A DNA stretch of 64,000 nucleotides, from the NCBI GenBank assembly GCA_946481315.1, contig CAMLMH010000001.1, positions 682,001 through 746,000 on the forward strand, given 5' to 3'. Below, piece after piece: positions 8,325 through 17,183 of this stretch. Source of the DNA: an uncultured Bacteriovorax sp. Lineage in GTDB: Bacteria; Bdellovibrionota; Bacteriovoracia; Bacteriovoracales; Bacteriovoracaceae. Below the pieces are notes generated by a model that saw nothing but the letters and a program-made list of their open reading frames with translations, was not told the DNA's origin and searched no databases. A program made the translations under genes and the position numbers. The stretch's first letter is position 1. Each line of letters starts with the position of its first letter.

Positions 8325-8705
8325 ATGGAAAAAATTAAAATGATGACCTTATGTGCGGCGCTCTTCGCCTCTGCTTCAGTTTTTGCGGCAAAAGACGCAG
8401 TTAAAGAAGTAGCAAAAGAACCCACCAAAGAGACTGAAGTACAGAATATTAAAATGACTGTTACTGACAATGGCTTTGAGCCTAATCAGATTAAAGTTAG
8501 CCCAGATATACCGGTTGTTTTGCATATCACCCGCAAAACCAATGGTACCTGTGCCAGGGAAATTGAAGTTCCGTCCCGCAAAATTAAAGTAGAACTCCCT
8601 ATGAATAAAGAAGTTGCAGTAAACCTGGGTAAGTTATCAAAAGGTGAGATTAAGTTCGGTTGTTCAATGGAAATGATGGTCGGCGGAGTTATGTTCGTAC
8701 AGTAA
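8325..8705 (+). CDS. Secreted cupredoxin-like protein, probably copper binding
   Basis: A 126-residue product with signal peptide MEKIKMMTLCAALFASASVFAAK. The mature part, after a short Lys/Glu-rich spacer, resembles the cupredoxin_1 domain often fused to CopA-type copper pumps: MTVTDNGFEPNQIKV, then NGTCAREIEVPS, ELPMNKEVAVNLG and KFGCSMEMMVGGVMFVQ. The last motif (C-S-M-E-M in place of C-G-M-x-M) provides Cys and Met ligands suited to Cu(I). A role in periplasmic copper handling is inferred. No copper ATPase gene is nearby. A hairpin at 8722-8774 follows the gene. Confidence 0.8.
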   Translation: MEKIKMMTLCAALFASASVFAAKDAVKEVAKEPTKETEVQNIKMTVTDNGFEPNQIKVSPDIPVVLHITRKTNGTCAREIEVPSRKIKVELPMNKEVAVNLGKLSKGEIKFGCSMEMMVGGVMFVQ

Positions 8706-8721
8706 TGTAAAATTTTCACAA

Positions 8722-8774
8722 AACTCCTGCGTTCTGAGTCTTTGCGCTAAAGTTAAGACTCATCAGCAGGAGTT
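8722..8774 (+). promoter_or_regulatory. Two-part hairpin that pairs the ribosome binding site of the next gene
   Basis: Outer stem AACTCCTGC (8722-8730) with GCAGGAGTT (8766-8774), 9 bp. Inner stem TGAGTCTT (8735-8742) with AAGACTCA (8755-8762), 8 bp. An internal loop of 4 and 3 bases separates them, and the terminal loop is 12 bases. The AGGAG Shine-Dalgarno sequence of the gene at 8779 (bases 8768-8772) lies inside the outer stem, so the fold would block translation initiation. There is no U-run, so this is not an ordinary terminator. Confidence 0.6.
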
Positions 8775-8778
8775 ATCT

Positions 8779-9192
8779 ATGGCCAAGACACTTTTTTCGA
8801 CTCTTCTTCTATGCTTTACCTTTGCTGCACACAGTGCAGTGGTTAGCAGTAAAGATCAGCAAAATAATTGTACTCTTTTCAGAGTGACGACCGAGACCTC
8901 TGCACGGGAGAATAACGAAACTATTATTCTGGACCGAGATGTCTACGGAATTTCTCTAATCGACCTGGATATTGATTTCAATAATCGTGAAGCCCAGGTG
9001 CAACTAACTGCCAGTGTAGTCATGGGACTAAACCGTTCGTTAGGCAGAGTCCGTATACCTGAAAATCATCCCGACTTTAAATTGCTGGTCAATCAGGTTA
9101 ACCGCAAAATCTTTTTGCTGGAGCGTGCCTGTGTAGACCGAAATAACGTACTGGTTTATGCTAAGGCTTTCGAAACCAGCGACGATAAATAA
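8779..9192 (+). CDS. Small secreted protein of unknown function
   Basis: A 137-residue product with signal peptide MAKTLFSTLLLCFTFAAHSAVV. The mature chain has two cysteines and a beta-rich middle (DLDIDFNNREAQVQLTASVVMGLN). Its ribosome binding site sits in a hairpin at 8722-8774. Its last 32 bases overlap the 3' end of the convergent DUF4349 gene. No family was recognised. Confidence 0.72.
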   Translation: MAKTLFSTLLLCFTFAAHSAVVSSKDQQNNCTLFRVTTETSARENNETIILDRDVYGISLIDLDIDFNNREAQVQLTASVVMGLNRSLGRVRIPENHPDFKLLVNQVNRKIFLLERACVDRNNVLVYAKAFETSDDK

Positions 9193-10060
9193 TTATACCG
9201 ACTATTGTAGCCATGACAAAAGGCCATAGTCCGATGATAAAAAGAATTGTCGAACGAAATGCATTAAATCCGGCACTGATTTGATATTTAAAATCATCAA
9301 AGAAATTCTTATTTTTTTCTGTCGGCACCAGACGCTTGACCAGGCTCACGTCTAGAGTTGAAAGATCAATCAGATGATTGAGAAACTTCATCTGTCCTTC
9401 CAGGCTTTCTAGTTCAGAACCGACTGACTCAAGCTGACGGTTAATTTCTATTGTGTCAGCAATTTTCTGTGACTGTTTTAAAAGAGCTGTATATTTTTCT
9501 ATCAGCAGACGCTTATTTTTCAGACGTGCTTCCAGATCAATATAACGTTCGGTCACATCACTTAGCTGTACCGATTTATTTTCAACATTATAGCCAGCAT
9601 CGGATATTTTATTCACCAGAGCATCGAAATGCTGAGCAGGGACTTTGATTGTCATCGAGGCATGCCAGCTATCTGTTGACTTCCCTTCATTTTCATTTTG
9701 AATATAAGCTTTAAATTCCGGAAGAAATGAAACAATTTTTTCTTTTGCTTCCTTCAGATCCTGGACTTCAAGATTTATATTTCCATTTTTGATAATCTTT
9801 GCCTGAGGCTTAATATCATCAGCTAAAGCTTCATTCATCACTGATGGTGCAGCCGACTTCATCATGCGGGTGGAGCTGCCTGCAGCGGTACTCATCGGAG
9901 CTTCGTCCGAGCTCATCTCCTGGTCATATCCACGATTAAATAAATCGACGGGAATCGGGGTGCCATTTTGATTTTTTATCAGCCAGAAACAACCGGCGAT
10001 AAGAATGAGCTGACAGATAACATTGGTGATCTTGGAGAAGGTTTTAAATAGTTTTTTCAT
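9161..10060 (-). CDS. DUF4349 family membrane-anchored protein
   Basis: The roughly 300-residue protein has an N-terminal membrane segment (VICQLILIAGCFWLI), a long extracytoplasmic region and a C-terminal membrane segment (TILFIIGLWPFVMATIVGIIIY) ending in a basic tail. The central part matches DUF4349 proteins: NGNINLEVQDLKEAKEKI, then DVTERYIDLEARLKNKR, a coiled coil, and LDLSTLDVSLV-like strands near the end. The family's function is unknown. The start is uncertain: ATG at 10060 or 10090 (or TTG at 10096), none with a good ribosome binding site. The 3' end overlaps the convergent gene by 32 bases. Confidence 0.82.
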   Translation of the reverse strand: MKKLFKTFSKITNVICQLILIAGCFWLIKNQNGTPIPVDLFNRGYDQEMSSDEAPMSTAAGSSTRMMKSAAPSVMNEALADDIKPQAKIIKNGNINLEVQDLKEAKEKIVSFLPEFKAYIQNENEGKSTDSWHASMTIKVPAQHFDALVNKISDAGYNVENKSVQLSDVTERYIDLEARLKNKRLLIEKYTALLKQSQKIADTIEINRQLESVGSELESLEGQMKFLNHLIDLSTLDVSLVKRLVPTEKNKNFFDDFKYQISAGFNAFRSTILFIIGLWPFVMATIVGIIIYRRWFRKP

Positions 10061-10136
10061 GTTTATATTATGTGATTGGAATTTGGTCATTGTCAAAAAA
10101 TGTGACAGTTTAAGTCCTCTTATCAGAGCTCCAGCC

Positions 10137-10189
10137 CCTTAAAACTTAAGGCAAAAAGAAAGGCCTGCTCCTTGCAACAGCATAGGCCT
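10137..10189 (+). promoter_or_regulatory. Two short inverted repeats directly before the 10190 start
   Basis: CCTTAA-AAC-TTAAGG (10137-10151) is followed by AGGCCTGCT (10161-10169), which can pair with AGC-AT-AGGCCT (10179-10189). The second structure ends at the base before the ATG and covers the only weak Shine-Dalgarno candidate (TAGG). It may limit translation, or the true start may be the later ATG at 10205. Confidence 0.35.
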
Positions 10190-11743
10190 ATGAAACTATT
10201 TTTTATGAAAACTCTATTTTTCATTATCCTGCTTTGTTCTCAAACATGGGCAGGGGATAAGCCTCTAAAACTGACTTTAAAAGACAGTGCAGGAGAAGAT
10301 TTCAAACTGACCCTGGCCCCATCAATCAATCATTTGGGGCAAAGAGAAGTGCGGATTGAAGCCCGAGGACTGCCGCGACTGAATGATTCGATCAATCCTT
10401 TGCTAGGTTTTGGCCGTGATACGAATGACAACGGTAAAGTAGATACCTGGTTTTTTATCACAAAATCTGGAATGGATGTTGTCACTAAAGAAGGTCAAGA
10501 CAGCTTAGGTAAAGACGTACTTGGAACTTTGCTAAGAGATAAGTATCGCTCTACTTTCACGATGTATGTTTCTTCAGCTACGACGTCGCTATTAAGTTAT
10601 CTGATGATGTCGGCTAATGAAGGTAAAAGTGCGGAAGAAGATTTTTTCCGCGATTATATGGATCTGGAAGAAAACCGTCTGGCTTTTGAAAAAAACCTGG
10701 ACGAAATGACTTATACGATGACCAGACAGCAAATGCAGTTTCATTATGAAATGCAGTCTTTAGGATACAAAGAAATTGCCAATCGTATGGAGCGTTTCGG
10801 GAAACTCACATTTTGGGGATATGCTCTTGCCGATATTGGTCTGTGGATCACCGGCAGCTACGTTGTTAAGTGGGTAGGTAAAATTCTTTATCGCACCAGT
10901 TTGATTGCTTCTGAAATAGCTTTCGTTAATACATTAAAGGAAACCTTTATCGGCTTTTTTGAAAAACAAAAATCAAATATAACCGCTAAGATCGCAGCCT
11001 ATGAAGAAAAAATGTCATTGTCTGCAAAATCCAAAAAAGCTGCACCGGTTTTGACACTTACAAAACGCACCTGGCGGCAGGCCTTGACCAATACAATTAA
11101 GGCGCGACAGATGAAAGGACGGATTCTGCACTCGCTGCTGAAGACAGCTCAGTTTGCAAAAAAATCTGCTGTCGCTGCTGCCCGAGAATGGAAATACATC
11201 GCTATGAACTCATCTGTGCAGATTTCAGCTGAGGCTTTCGCCCGTTATGACCAGATAAAAGATCCTAATCCTGCAGTCATGGCACAAAATCTGCTCAGCA
11301 ACGAAGAAGTGATTCAGAATGTTTCTTTCATGGCCGCTGAATCAATCATGATGACCGGTGTTTCAAAAAATCTAAATACAACGAAGGCCCGTTACATGGC
11401 CTCCAGCGCGGTGGCCCTGACCAATTCATCTATCATGAACCTGGCCATTAAAGATAATCCCGATCCATATCGTGTGGCCTTTGATACGGCCTGGGAAATG
11501 ATCATCGGTAACTCACAAGTGCAGCTGGATTTAAAGGCCCTGGAATACTTTGAAAAGATGGCGCTTAAAAAGAACAATCCTAAAATTAAGCTGGTAGGCT
11601 ATGTGGTCGCACTCGTCGATATGGGCGTCGGTTATGTGATCTACTCCAAGGCCACCTCCGCGCTCAACAAAGAGAAAAAAGAATCTGAAAGCGCAAGACC
11701 TGAACCTAAGGTCATGCTGATCCCGGTTCTTGCTGAAGGGTAG
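10190..11743 (+). CDS. Secreted or membrane-associated protein of unknown function
   Basis: A 517-residue product with a signal peptide (MKLFFMKTLFFIILLCSQTWAG). The first 130 residues look like a beta-domain with an Asp-rich turn (GFGRDTNDNGKVD) resembling a calcium-binding loop. The rest is mainly helical, with possible membrane-associated stretches (WGYALADIGLWITGSYVVKW and a hydrophobic run near residue 485). Two ATG codons 15 bases apart are possible starts. It is a single gene between the divergent DUF4349 gene and the 11922 gene. No family was recognised. Confidence 0.7.
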   Translation: MKLFFMKTLFFIILLCSQTWAGDKPLKLTLKDSAGEDFKLTLAPSINHLGQREVRIEARGLPRLNDSINPLLGFGRDTNDNGKVDTWFFITKSGMDVVTKEGQDSLGKDVLGTLLRDKYRSTFTMYVSSATTSLLSYLMMSANEGKSAEEDFFRDYMDLEENRLAFEKNLDEMTYTMTRQQMQFHYEMQSLGYKEIANRMERFGKLTFWGYALADIGLWITGSYVVKWVGKILYRTSLIASEIAFVNTLKETFIGFFEKQKSNITAKIAAYEEKMSLSAKSKKAAPVLTLTKRTWRQALTNTIKARQMKGRILHSLLKTAQFAKKSAVAAAREWKYIAMNSSVQISAEAFARYDQIKDPNPAVMAQNLLSNEEVIQNVSFMAAESIMMTGVSKNLNTTKARYMASSAVALTNSSIMNLAIKDNPDPYRVAFDTAWEMIIGNSQVQLDLKALEYFEKMALKKNNPKIKLVGYVVALVDMGVGYVIYSKATSALNKEKKESESARPEPKVMLIPVLAEG

Positions 11744-11792
11744 GAGGCTAATAGGCTGAATGACTTCCTGAGTCAATAACCTCAACATCCTC

Positions 11793-11818
11793 AACTTCCT
11801 CTGTAAACTTCCTCTGTA
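11793..11818. repeat. 13-base tandem duplication
   Basis: AACTTCCTCTGTA occurs twice with no spacer in the 178-base intergenic stretch between 11744 and 11921. Nothing else with clear function is seen there apart from a short TGACT/AGTCA inverted repeat near 11761. Confidence 0.7.
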
Positions 11819-11921
11819 AGGAGAAGTAAGCGTTCCCATGATAATCTTAACAAATCTTCGTTAGACAAATTCACTTCAGCTTGCGATAGTGCCTTCATCA
11901 AATCAACCATGGGGGACTTCA

Positions 11922-12632
11922 ATGCTTAAATCACTTATGATTGCCGTTACATTGCTTACGAGTACTTTGGCTCATGCAAACGACAATGTGACACGCGAAT
12001 TCGATCCGGCTTATATGATTTCTCACGTTGAAGTAACTCCTCTTGAAACAGCTGAAAAAGGAAATACTGTTACACTTCCGTCTGCACCCGGCGCTGGTAT
12101 TGGCCTTGGGGAAGTGGCCATGATCATCGACGGACTACTGGCGATTGGAAAAAAAGTGTGGCCAATCATCGATGCTAACCGTCCGGTTATTACAACGACA
12201 GGACTCGCACCGGCACTTTCAGTATTACCGCAATTCGATGTTAATGCCAGAAACGTTGAACTCCACCAGATGGCAGGATGGTCCCACCCGAAAGCGGCAA
12301 GCTACCGTGTCTCATACAAAAATATTTACGGTGGTGAGCTGGTTGGCTTCACATATACTGTGTACTTTCAGTTCAACGGCTCACACAACGGCGTAGGAAA
12401 ATACCTTACCAGCGTTACCGTTCAGGCCTCTCAGGTCTCAGCAGCATGGAGCATGAACTTTGATGCTCAGTCTGAATTAGTCAGTGTGGCCAATGTGGGT
12501 ACAAGTATGGAGCCTGTTGCTTCAGCTATTATCCGGATTTCTTACAAAGTAAGAAGCCTGTTCAATGAAATGCGTGATGCTCAGAGCTTCTACGTAGATG
12601 GTCTGGGCAATCTGAAACTTCTTAACCCATAA
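11922..12632 (+). CDS. Secreted protein of unknown function
   Basis: A 236-residue product with signal peptide MLKSLMIAVTLLTSTLAHAND and a GGGGGA ribosome binding site about 6 bases before the ATG at 11922. A longer reading to 11889 would hide the leader. The mature part has a Gly-rich hydrophobic stretch (GAGIGLGEVAMIIDGLLAIG) and then alternating beta-like strands. A membrane-active or lipid-binding role is conceivable but unproven. A strong terminator follows at 12662. Confidence 0.72.
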   Translation: MLKSLMIAVTLLTSTLAHANDNVTREFDPAYMISHVEVTPLETAEKGNTVTLPSAPGAGIGLGEVAMIIDGLLAIGKKVWPIIDANRPVITTTGLAPALSVLPQFDVNARNVELHQMAGWSHPKAASYRVSYKNIYGGELVGFTYTVYFQFNGSHNGVGKYLTSVTVQASQVSAAWSMNFDAQSELVSVANVGTSMEPVASAIIRISYKVRSLFNEMRDAQSFYVDGLGNLKLLNP

Positions 12633-12661
12633 TTCTATTTGCACACTATAGCAGTTGATAT

Positions 12662-12691
12662 GGGCAAGAGTTATCTCTTGCCCTTTTTTTT
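12662..12691 (+). terminator. Strong Rho-independent terminator
   Basis: GGGCAAGAG (12662-12670) and CTCTTGCCC (12675-12683) form a perfect 9 bp stem with a TTAT loop, followed by eight T. It ends the 11922-12632 transcript just before the dehydrogenase gene. Confidence 0.93.
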
Positions 12692-12711
12692 GTAAGGACA
12701 CTTTGAAAACT

Positions 12712-13518
12712 ATGAAGAATTTTGAAAACAAAACCATTCTTATCACTGGAGCCGCATCGGGAATAGGAAAACTTATGGCCCAGGAATTTGCTTTTCGTGG
12801 AGCTAATATTCTATTGGCGGATATTAATTTTGCCGAGGCAGAAGCGGTTGCGGCCAGTATCAAGGCCCGCGGCGGAAAGGCCCAGGCTTTTGAAGTCAAT
12901 CTGGCAGACCAGGATTCAATTCGTACTCTGAAAAAGAATGTAACTGCTGCAGGATTCTCTGTTCAGATGCTGATAAATAATGCCGGAGTCGTTTTCGGCG
13001 GAGAGTTTGAAAAACTCCCGCTGGAAAAACATCTGCTCACTTATCGCATCAACGTTGACGGTCTGGTCGCACTTACTCATCTCTTTTTTGACGATTTGCG
13101 AACAAGTAAAGAAGCTCATATCGTCAATCTTGCCAGTGCATCAGGGTTGATTGGGCTCCCTTATGGAACTACATATGCTTCATCAAAGTGGGCGGTCATT
13201 GGATTTTCTGAGTCTCTTCGTCTGGAACTAATTGAACGCAATATCCATAACATCAACGTGACGACCATATGTCCAAGTTACATCAGTACCGGAATGTTCA
13301 ATGGAGTAAAAGCACCATTACTGTTACCATGGCTAAAGCCAGAAACAATCGTTCGCAAAATTATCCGAGGCATTGAAACCAACGCTGCCTTTGTGAAAGA
13401 GCCATTTATTGTTAAAACGGTTGATCTCTTAAAAGGGATTTTGCCATTAAAAATTTTCAACATTGTCTCTAAAGTCCTGGGCGTTTCAACCAGCATGACT
13501 CATTGGCGAGGAAGATAA
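12712..13518 (+). CDS. Short-chain dehydrogenase/reductase (SDR)
   Basis: An NAD(P)-dependent oxidoreductase of classical SDR type, about 268 residues. The nucleotide-binding TGAASGIG lies near the N-terminus, NNAG is present, the catalytic Ser falls in NLASASG, and the YASSK Tyr/Lys pair follows. The substrate cannot be read from sequence. The C-terminal extension (IVKTVDLLKGILPLKIFNIVSKVLG) is hydrophobic and may touch the membrane. AAGGA at about 12693 is better spaced for a TTG start at 12703 than for the ATG at 12712, so translation may begin three codons earlier. The tldD gene follows after about 20 bases, suggesting cotranscription. Confidence 0.9.
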   Translation: MKNFENKTILITGAASGIGKLMAQEFAFRGANILLADINFAEAEAVAASIKARGGKAQAFEVNLADQDSIRTLKKNVTAAGFSVQMLINNAGVVFGGEFEKLPLEKHLLTYRINVDGLVALTHLFFDDLRTSKEAHIVNLASASGLIGLPYGTTYASSKWAVIGFSESLRLELIERNIHNINVTTICPSYISTGMFNGVKAPLLLPWLKPETIVRKIIRGIETNAAFVKEPFIVKTVDLLKGILPLKIFNIVSKVLGVSTSMTHWRGR

Positions 13519-13538
13519 AAAACATGAAGGAACAAAAA

Positions 13539-14969
13539 ATGAATTTAAAAGAAATTTTAAACAATCTGGATATTAAGGCAGATTACATCTCCCTGCGCGA
13601 AGTTCGCCGTAAAACGATCAGCTTAAGTGTACGCAATGAAGTCTTTGAAGGTCTCACATCTTCCGAAGATCATGGAGTCATGATTGAAGTGATGATGAAC
13701 GGGCAGTTTGCTTATGGGGCAACTAATGCTGTTAATCTGGAGGCCATTCGTGCCTGTGCAATGAAAGCAAAAGAAACAGCTCTGGCAGCAGCACCGTTTG
13801 GGCTGACAAAATTTAATGAATCAGTTCGTCCCAAAACCACTGGTGACTATCGCTCACCGGCAAAAGTAGGAATCAATGCATTTAATCCGAAAGAATCAAC
13901 TGATTTTTTAATGAATCTCTCAAATGCCATGAAGATTTCTGATCTGATTATCAATCGCACCGCTTATCAGTACATTGCTGATATGGAGACACATTTTGTT
14001 TCTACTAATGGGTCTGACGTCAGACAAAACATTTTGAGAACTGCAGTGGGAATAAGTGCAGTTGCTTCTTCACCTGAAAAAGGAAATCAGACCAGAAGTT
14101 ATGGGGATGACAAATCATCGCAGTTTGGTCTGGAAAGTTTTAAGGCAGAGCACTTTATAAATCAGGCAAAGCGTGTCGCCAATGAAGCGCTTGAACTTTT
14201 AGACGCCGAAGAATGTCCAACTGAAACAATGGATGTCATCATCGCTCCAGATCAGATGTATCTGCAAATTCACGAAAGTATCGGCCATCCCCTGGAACTA
14301 GACCGTATCCTGGGTGATGAGCGCAATTACGCCGGCTGGAGTTTTGTGAAGCCGGAACATTTCGGAACACTTCAGTACGGATCAAAACTTATGAATGTGA
14401 CTTTCGATCCAACGATCGAAGGGCAAAACGCTTCTTACTTCTGTGATGATATCGGAGCTCCGGCGACAAAAGAATTTTTAATTAAAAACGGTCTGTTGGT
14501 CAGAGGTCTGGGAAGTCTGGAATCGCAAATGCGTTTAGGTCTTCCGGGTGTAGCCTCACAAAGATCTACGTCATGGAATCGTGCTCCGATTGACCGCATG
14601 GCCAACGTCAATCTTGAACCCGGAACCTCAACACTTGAAGAGATGATCAAATCAGTGAAGCGTGGAATTTTCATGATGACCAATAAATCATGGTCGATAG
14701 ATGACTACCGAAATAAATTTCAGTTTGGCTGTGAGTACGCGCGTTTAATCGAAGATGGAAAATTAACTAAAGTTGTAAAGAATCCGAACTATCGCGGAAT
14801 CACAGCACCGTTCTGGAATAACTTAAAAATGGTAGGAGACAAATCAACGTTTGAAGTTGGTGGGCTTTCAAATTGCGGAAAAGGAGAACCTAATCAGGTG
14901 ATCTTCGTGGGCCACGCCAGCCCGGTCTGTTTATTTTCTGACATTGAAGTTTTTGGCGGAGGTAAATAA
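13539..14969 (+). CDS. tldD: TldD-type metalloprotease subunit
   Basis: One half of the TldD/TldE (PmbA) heterodimeric protease, which degrades unfolded peptides in its inner cavity and in some bacteria matures peptide antibiotics. The zinc-binding HExxxH is present as HESIGH (residues 245-250), followed by the family's E-x-D (LELDRI). The ATG at 13539 has AAGGA 7 bases upstream and is preferred to an ATG at 13524, giving 476 residues, the usual length. The stop overlaps the tldE start by one base (TAATG), typical of translational coupling. The gene pair is secure. The natural substrate is unknown, although a peptide-synthesising system lies in the same window. Confidence 0.93.
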   Translation: MNLKEILNNLDIKADYISLREVRRKTISLSVRNEVFEGLTSSEDHGVMIEVMMNGQFAYGATNAVNLEAIRACAMKAKETALAAAPFGLTKFNESVRPKTTGDYRSPAKVGINAFNPKESTDFLMNLSNAMKISDLIINRTAYQYIADMETHFVSTNGSDVRQNILRTAVGISAVASSPEKGNQTRSYGDDKSSQFGLESFKAEHFINQAKRVANEALELLDAEECPTETMDVIIAPDQMYLQIHESIGHPLELDRILGDERNYAGWSFVKPEHFGTLQYGSKLMNVTFDPTIEGQNASYFCDDIGAPATKEFLIKNGLLVRGLGSLESQMRLGLPGVASQRSTSWNRAPIDRMANVNLEPGTSTLEEMIKSVKRGIFMMTNKSWSIDDYRNKFQFGCEYARLIEDGKLTKVVKNPNYRGITAPFWNNLKMVGDKSTFEVGGLSNCGKGEPNQVIFVGHASPVCLFSDIEVFGGGK

Positions 14970-16300
14970 TGAAAGCACTTGAAGCATCATACTTTGAAAT
15001 TCTCGCTAAAAAACTTTTCAGCACCTTAACAGGTGATGAAGCCCTGACACTTTCTCTTAATGGGGAAACAACAACTTTTGCCCGCCTCTCAAAAGGAAAA
15101 GTCCGTCAGGTCACTGATCTGGAGCAAGCTTATATTGAAGCGAAATTTTTTAAAGGAAATAAAACGTTAAGTTTTACTGTTCCCTTTAAGGCGAATGATG
15201 AAGATGAACTCACACTGACAAAAGAACTTAATCAAAAGCGTGAATGGATTGCCGTTCTGCCGGAAGATCCTTATCTGGTAAAGCCTAAATATTATGGAGT
15301 TACTAAAGATGAAAACCTGAGAGAACTTCCTCCATCAGCGACCATGCTTTCACAAGTGCTGAATGCAGCTACAGAAGTTGATCTGGCCGGTGTTTTTTCT
15401 TGCGGTGATGTCGTTCGTGCCACTATCAATTCTGAAGGCCAGTTCCACTGGTTTAAAACGCGCAATTTCTATCTGGATTACTCACTCTACAATGATAAGC
15501 AAAAAGCGGTTAAAGCACTTTATGCAGGGACTGTTTGGAATCAAGCTGATCTTGAACGTAACATTAAAGACACCGCTCACATGCTCTCGCTGATGAATCG
15601 TCCAAGCAAAAAGATTGAGCGCGGAACTTATCGTGTTTACCTCGCACCTTCAGCAGTTAATGAATTAATGGGCACACTATCATGGGGAGGAGTTTCGATG
15701 GGCGCGCACCAGCGCGGATCCGGCTCGCTTAAAGAATTGTGGCAGAAGAAAAGATCACTCTCGCCCAAATTTACCCTTAAAGAAGATTTCTCTCTGGGAC
15801 TTGCTCCGCGCTTTAACGATTCAGGTGAAGTAGCCCCGGCGGAACTCACGATTGTTGAAAACGGAGAACTAAAAAATTTCCTCATTTCATCAAGAACGGC
15901 CAACGAATATAAGCTAGAATCAAATTTTGCTGAAGATTGGGAAGGAATGCGCTCTCCGGTTATTCAGACCGGGGATCTTAAGCGCGATGACATTTTAAAA
16001 TCACTCGGCACAGGATTATTCATCTCAGATCTGCATTACCTGAACTGGTCAGATCGCGAAACGGCCCGCATTACCGGGATGACCCGATATGCGTGTTTCT
16101 GGGTAGAAAATGGTGAGATTATGAGTCCTATCGAAGATCTTCGTTTTGATGAATCTTATTTTAACATTTTCGGCGATAAGCTAGAGCGCATCACTGACTT
16201 TGCTGAAATGAATCCGGCGACGGGGTCTTATTCACAAAGAGATGTCGGTGGGACGAAAACTCCTGGGGTAATAGTTTCCGGATTTACGTTCACACTATAA
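14969..16300 (+). CDS. tldE: TldE/PmbA-type protease partner subunit
   Basis: The 443-residue partner of the adjacent TldD-like protein. It has the PmbA C-terminal architecture (GLAPRFNDSGEVAPAELTIV, DLHYLNWSDRETARITGMTR, ATGSYSQRDVGG) but no HExxxH, as expected, because only TldD carries the zinc site. One-base overlap with tldD argues for equimolar production. It ends one base before the convergent nucleoside permease gene at 16302, with no room for a terminator between the two stops. Confidence 0.9.
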   Translation: MKALEASYFEILAKKLFSTLTGDEALTLSLNGETTTFARLSKGKVRQVTDLEQAYIEAKFFKGNKTLSFTVPFKANDEDELTLTKELNQKREWIAVLPEDPYLVKPKYYGVTKDENLRELPPSATMLSQVLNAATEVDLAGVFSCGDVVRATINSEGQFHWFKTRNFYLDYSLYNDKQKAVKALYAGTVWNQADLERNIKDTAHMLSLMNRPSKKIERGTYRVYLAPSAVNELMGTLSWGGVSMGAHQRGSGSLKELWQKKRSLSPKFTLKEDFSLGLAPRFNDSGEVAPAELTIVENGELKNFLISSRTANEYKLESNFAEDWEGMRSPVIQTGDLKRDDILKSLGTGLFISDLHYLNWSDRETARITGMTRYACFWVENGEIMSPIEDLRFDESYFNIFGDKLERITDFAEMNPATGSYSQRDVGGTKTPGVIVSGFTFTL

Positions 16301-16301
16301 T

Positions 16302-17183
16302 TCAATCATGACTCTGTCCAAGGGCGGAAGGAACACCGCCTTTGGATTTTCCCATCAATACAAGAACAATTAACGTCATCACATACGGAAGCGTTGAAAG
16401 CAATTGCGAAGAAATCTGAATGGATTCCATTCCTCCAATCATGACAACCATTGCCTGAGCCAGACCAAAGAAGAGACAACACGCAAGCGTCAGCATCGGT
16501 TTCCAGCGACCGAAAATCATGGCCGCAATTGCGATGAACCCCTGACCGGAAATGAGCGTCGGTCGGAAATTAGAAACAATCGCGATTGAAATACTGGCGC
16601 CGCCAACACCCGCGAGTAATCCGGATAGGAGAACGCACAGATGCTGAATGGTTTTAACCCGTAGACCTGCGGTTTTGGCTGCTTCGGGATGTTCTCCGAT
16701 ACTGATGAGGCGCAGACCAAAAACAGTTTTTTTGAAAGTAAACCATGTGGCGAGTGCGGCGATGAAACCAAGATACACTGTGATGTACTGACCAAAAAGC
16801 AGTGGGAGTTTGTGATCAAGATCAAGCGGAGGACTCATACTCGCCCCATCAAAGAGACGGCGACAGAAAAAGACCGCAATTCCGCTTCCAATAAAATTGA
16901 TCGCCACACCGGAAACCACCTGATTGCCTTTTAAATTAATACAGGCAATTCCGTGAATCAGAGCAAGCAGCATTCCGGCCACAGCGCCGAAGGCAAGACC
17001 CAGCACAGGATTGTTATAAGTAATCGCGGCCCATGAAGCGGCAAAAGCACCGATAGTCATCATGCCTTCCAGACCGATGTTAACCACTCCAGATTTTTCC
17101 GAGAAGACTCCACCCATCGCAGTGAAAATGAGCGGTGTTGAGTACATAAACGTTGTTGCAAGAAGAAAGATGATTTCATTCAT
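16302..17183 (-). CDS. Nucleoside ABC importer permease (NupQ/YufQ-like)
   Basis: A 293-residue inner-membrane permease of the BPD_transp_2 family with about eight or nine hydrophobic segments. The conserved N-terminal block PLIFTAMGGVFSEKSGVVNIGLEGMM is diagnostic for the second permease of BMP-type nucleoside importers. It is the last gene of a four-gene operon and overlaps the preceding permease gene by 4 bases (ATGA). It works with the other permease, the double ATPase and the BMP binding protein. The substrate class (purine or pyrimidine nucleosides) is inferred from the family. Confidence 0.9.
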   Translation of the reverse strand: MNEIIFLLATTFMYSTPLIFTAMGGVFSEKSGVVNIGLEGMMTIGAFAASWAAITYNNPVLGLAFGAVAGMLLALIHGIACINLKGNQVVSGVAINFIGSGIAVFFCRRLFDGASMSPPLDLDHKLPLLFGQYITVYLGFIAALATWFTFKKTVFGLRLISIGEHPEAAKTAGLRVKTIQHLCVLLSGLLAGVGGASISIAIVSNFRPTLISGQGFIAIAAMIFGRWKPMLTLACCLFFGLAQAMVVMIGGMESIQISSQLLSTLPYVMTLIVLVLMGKSKGGVPSALGQSHD

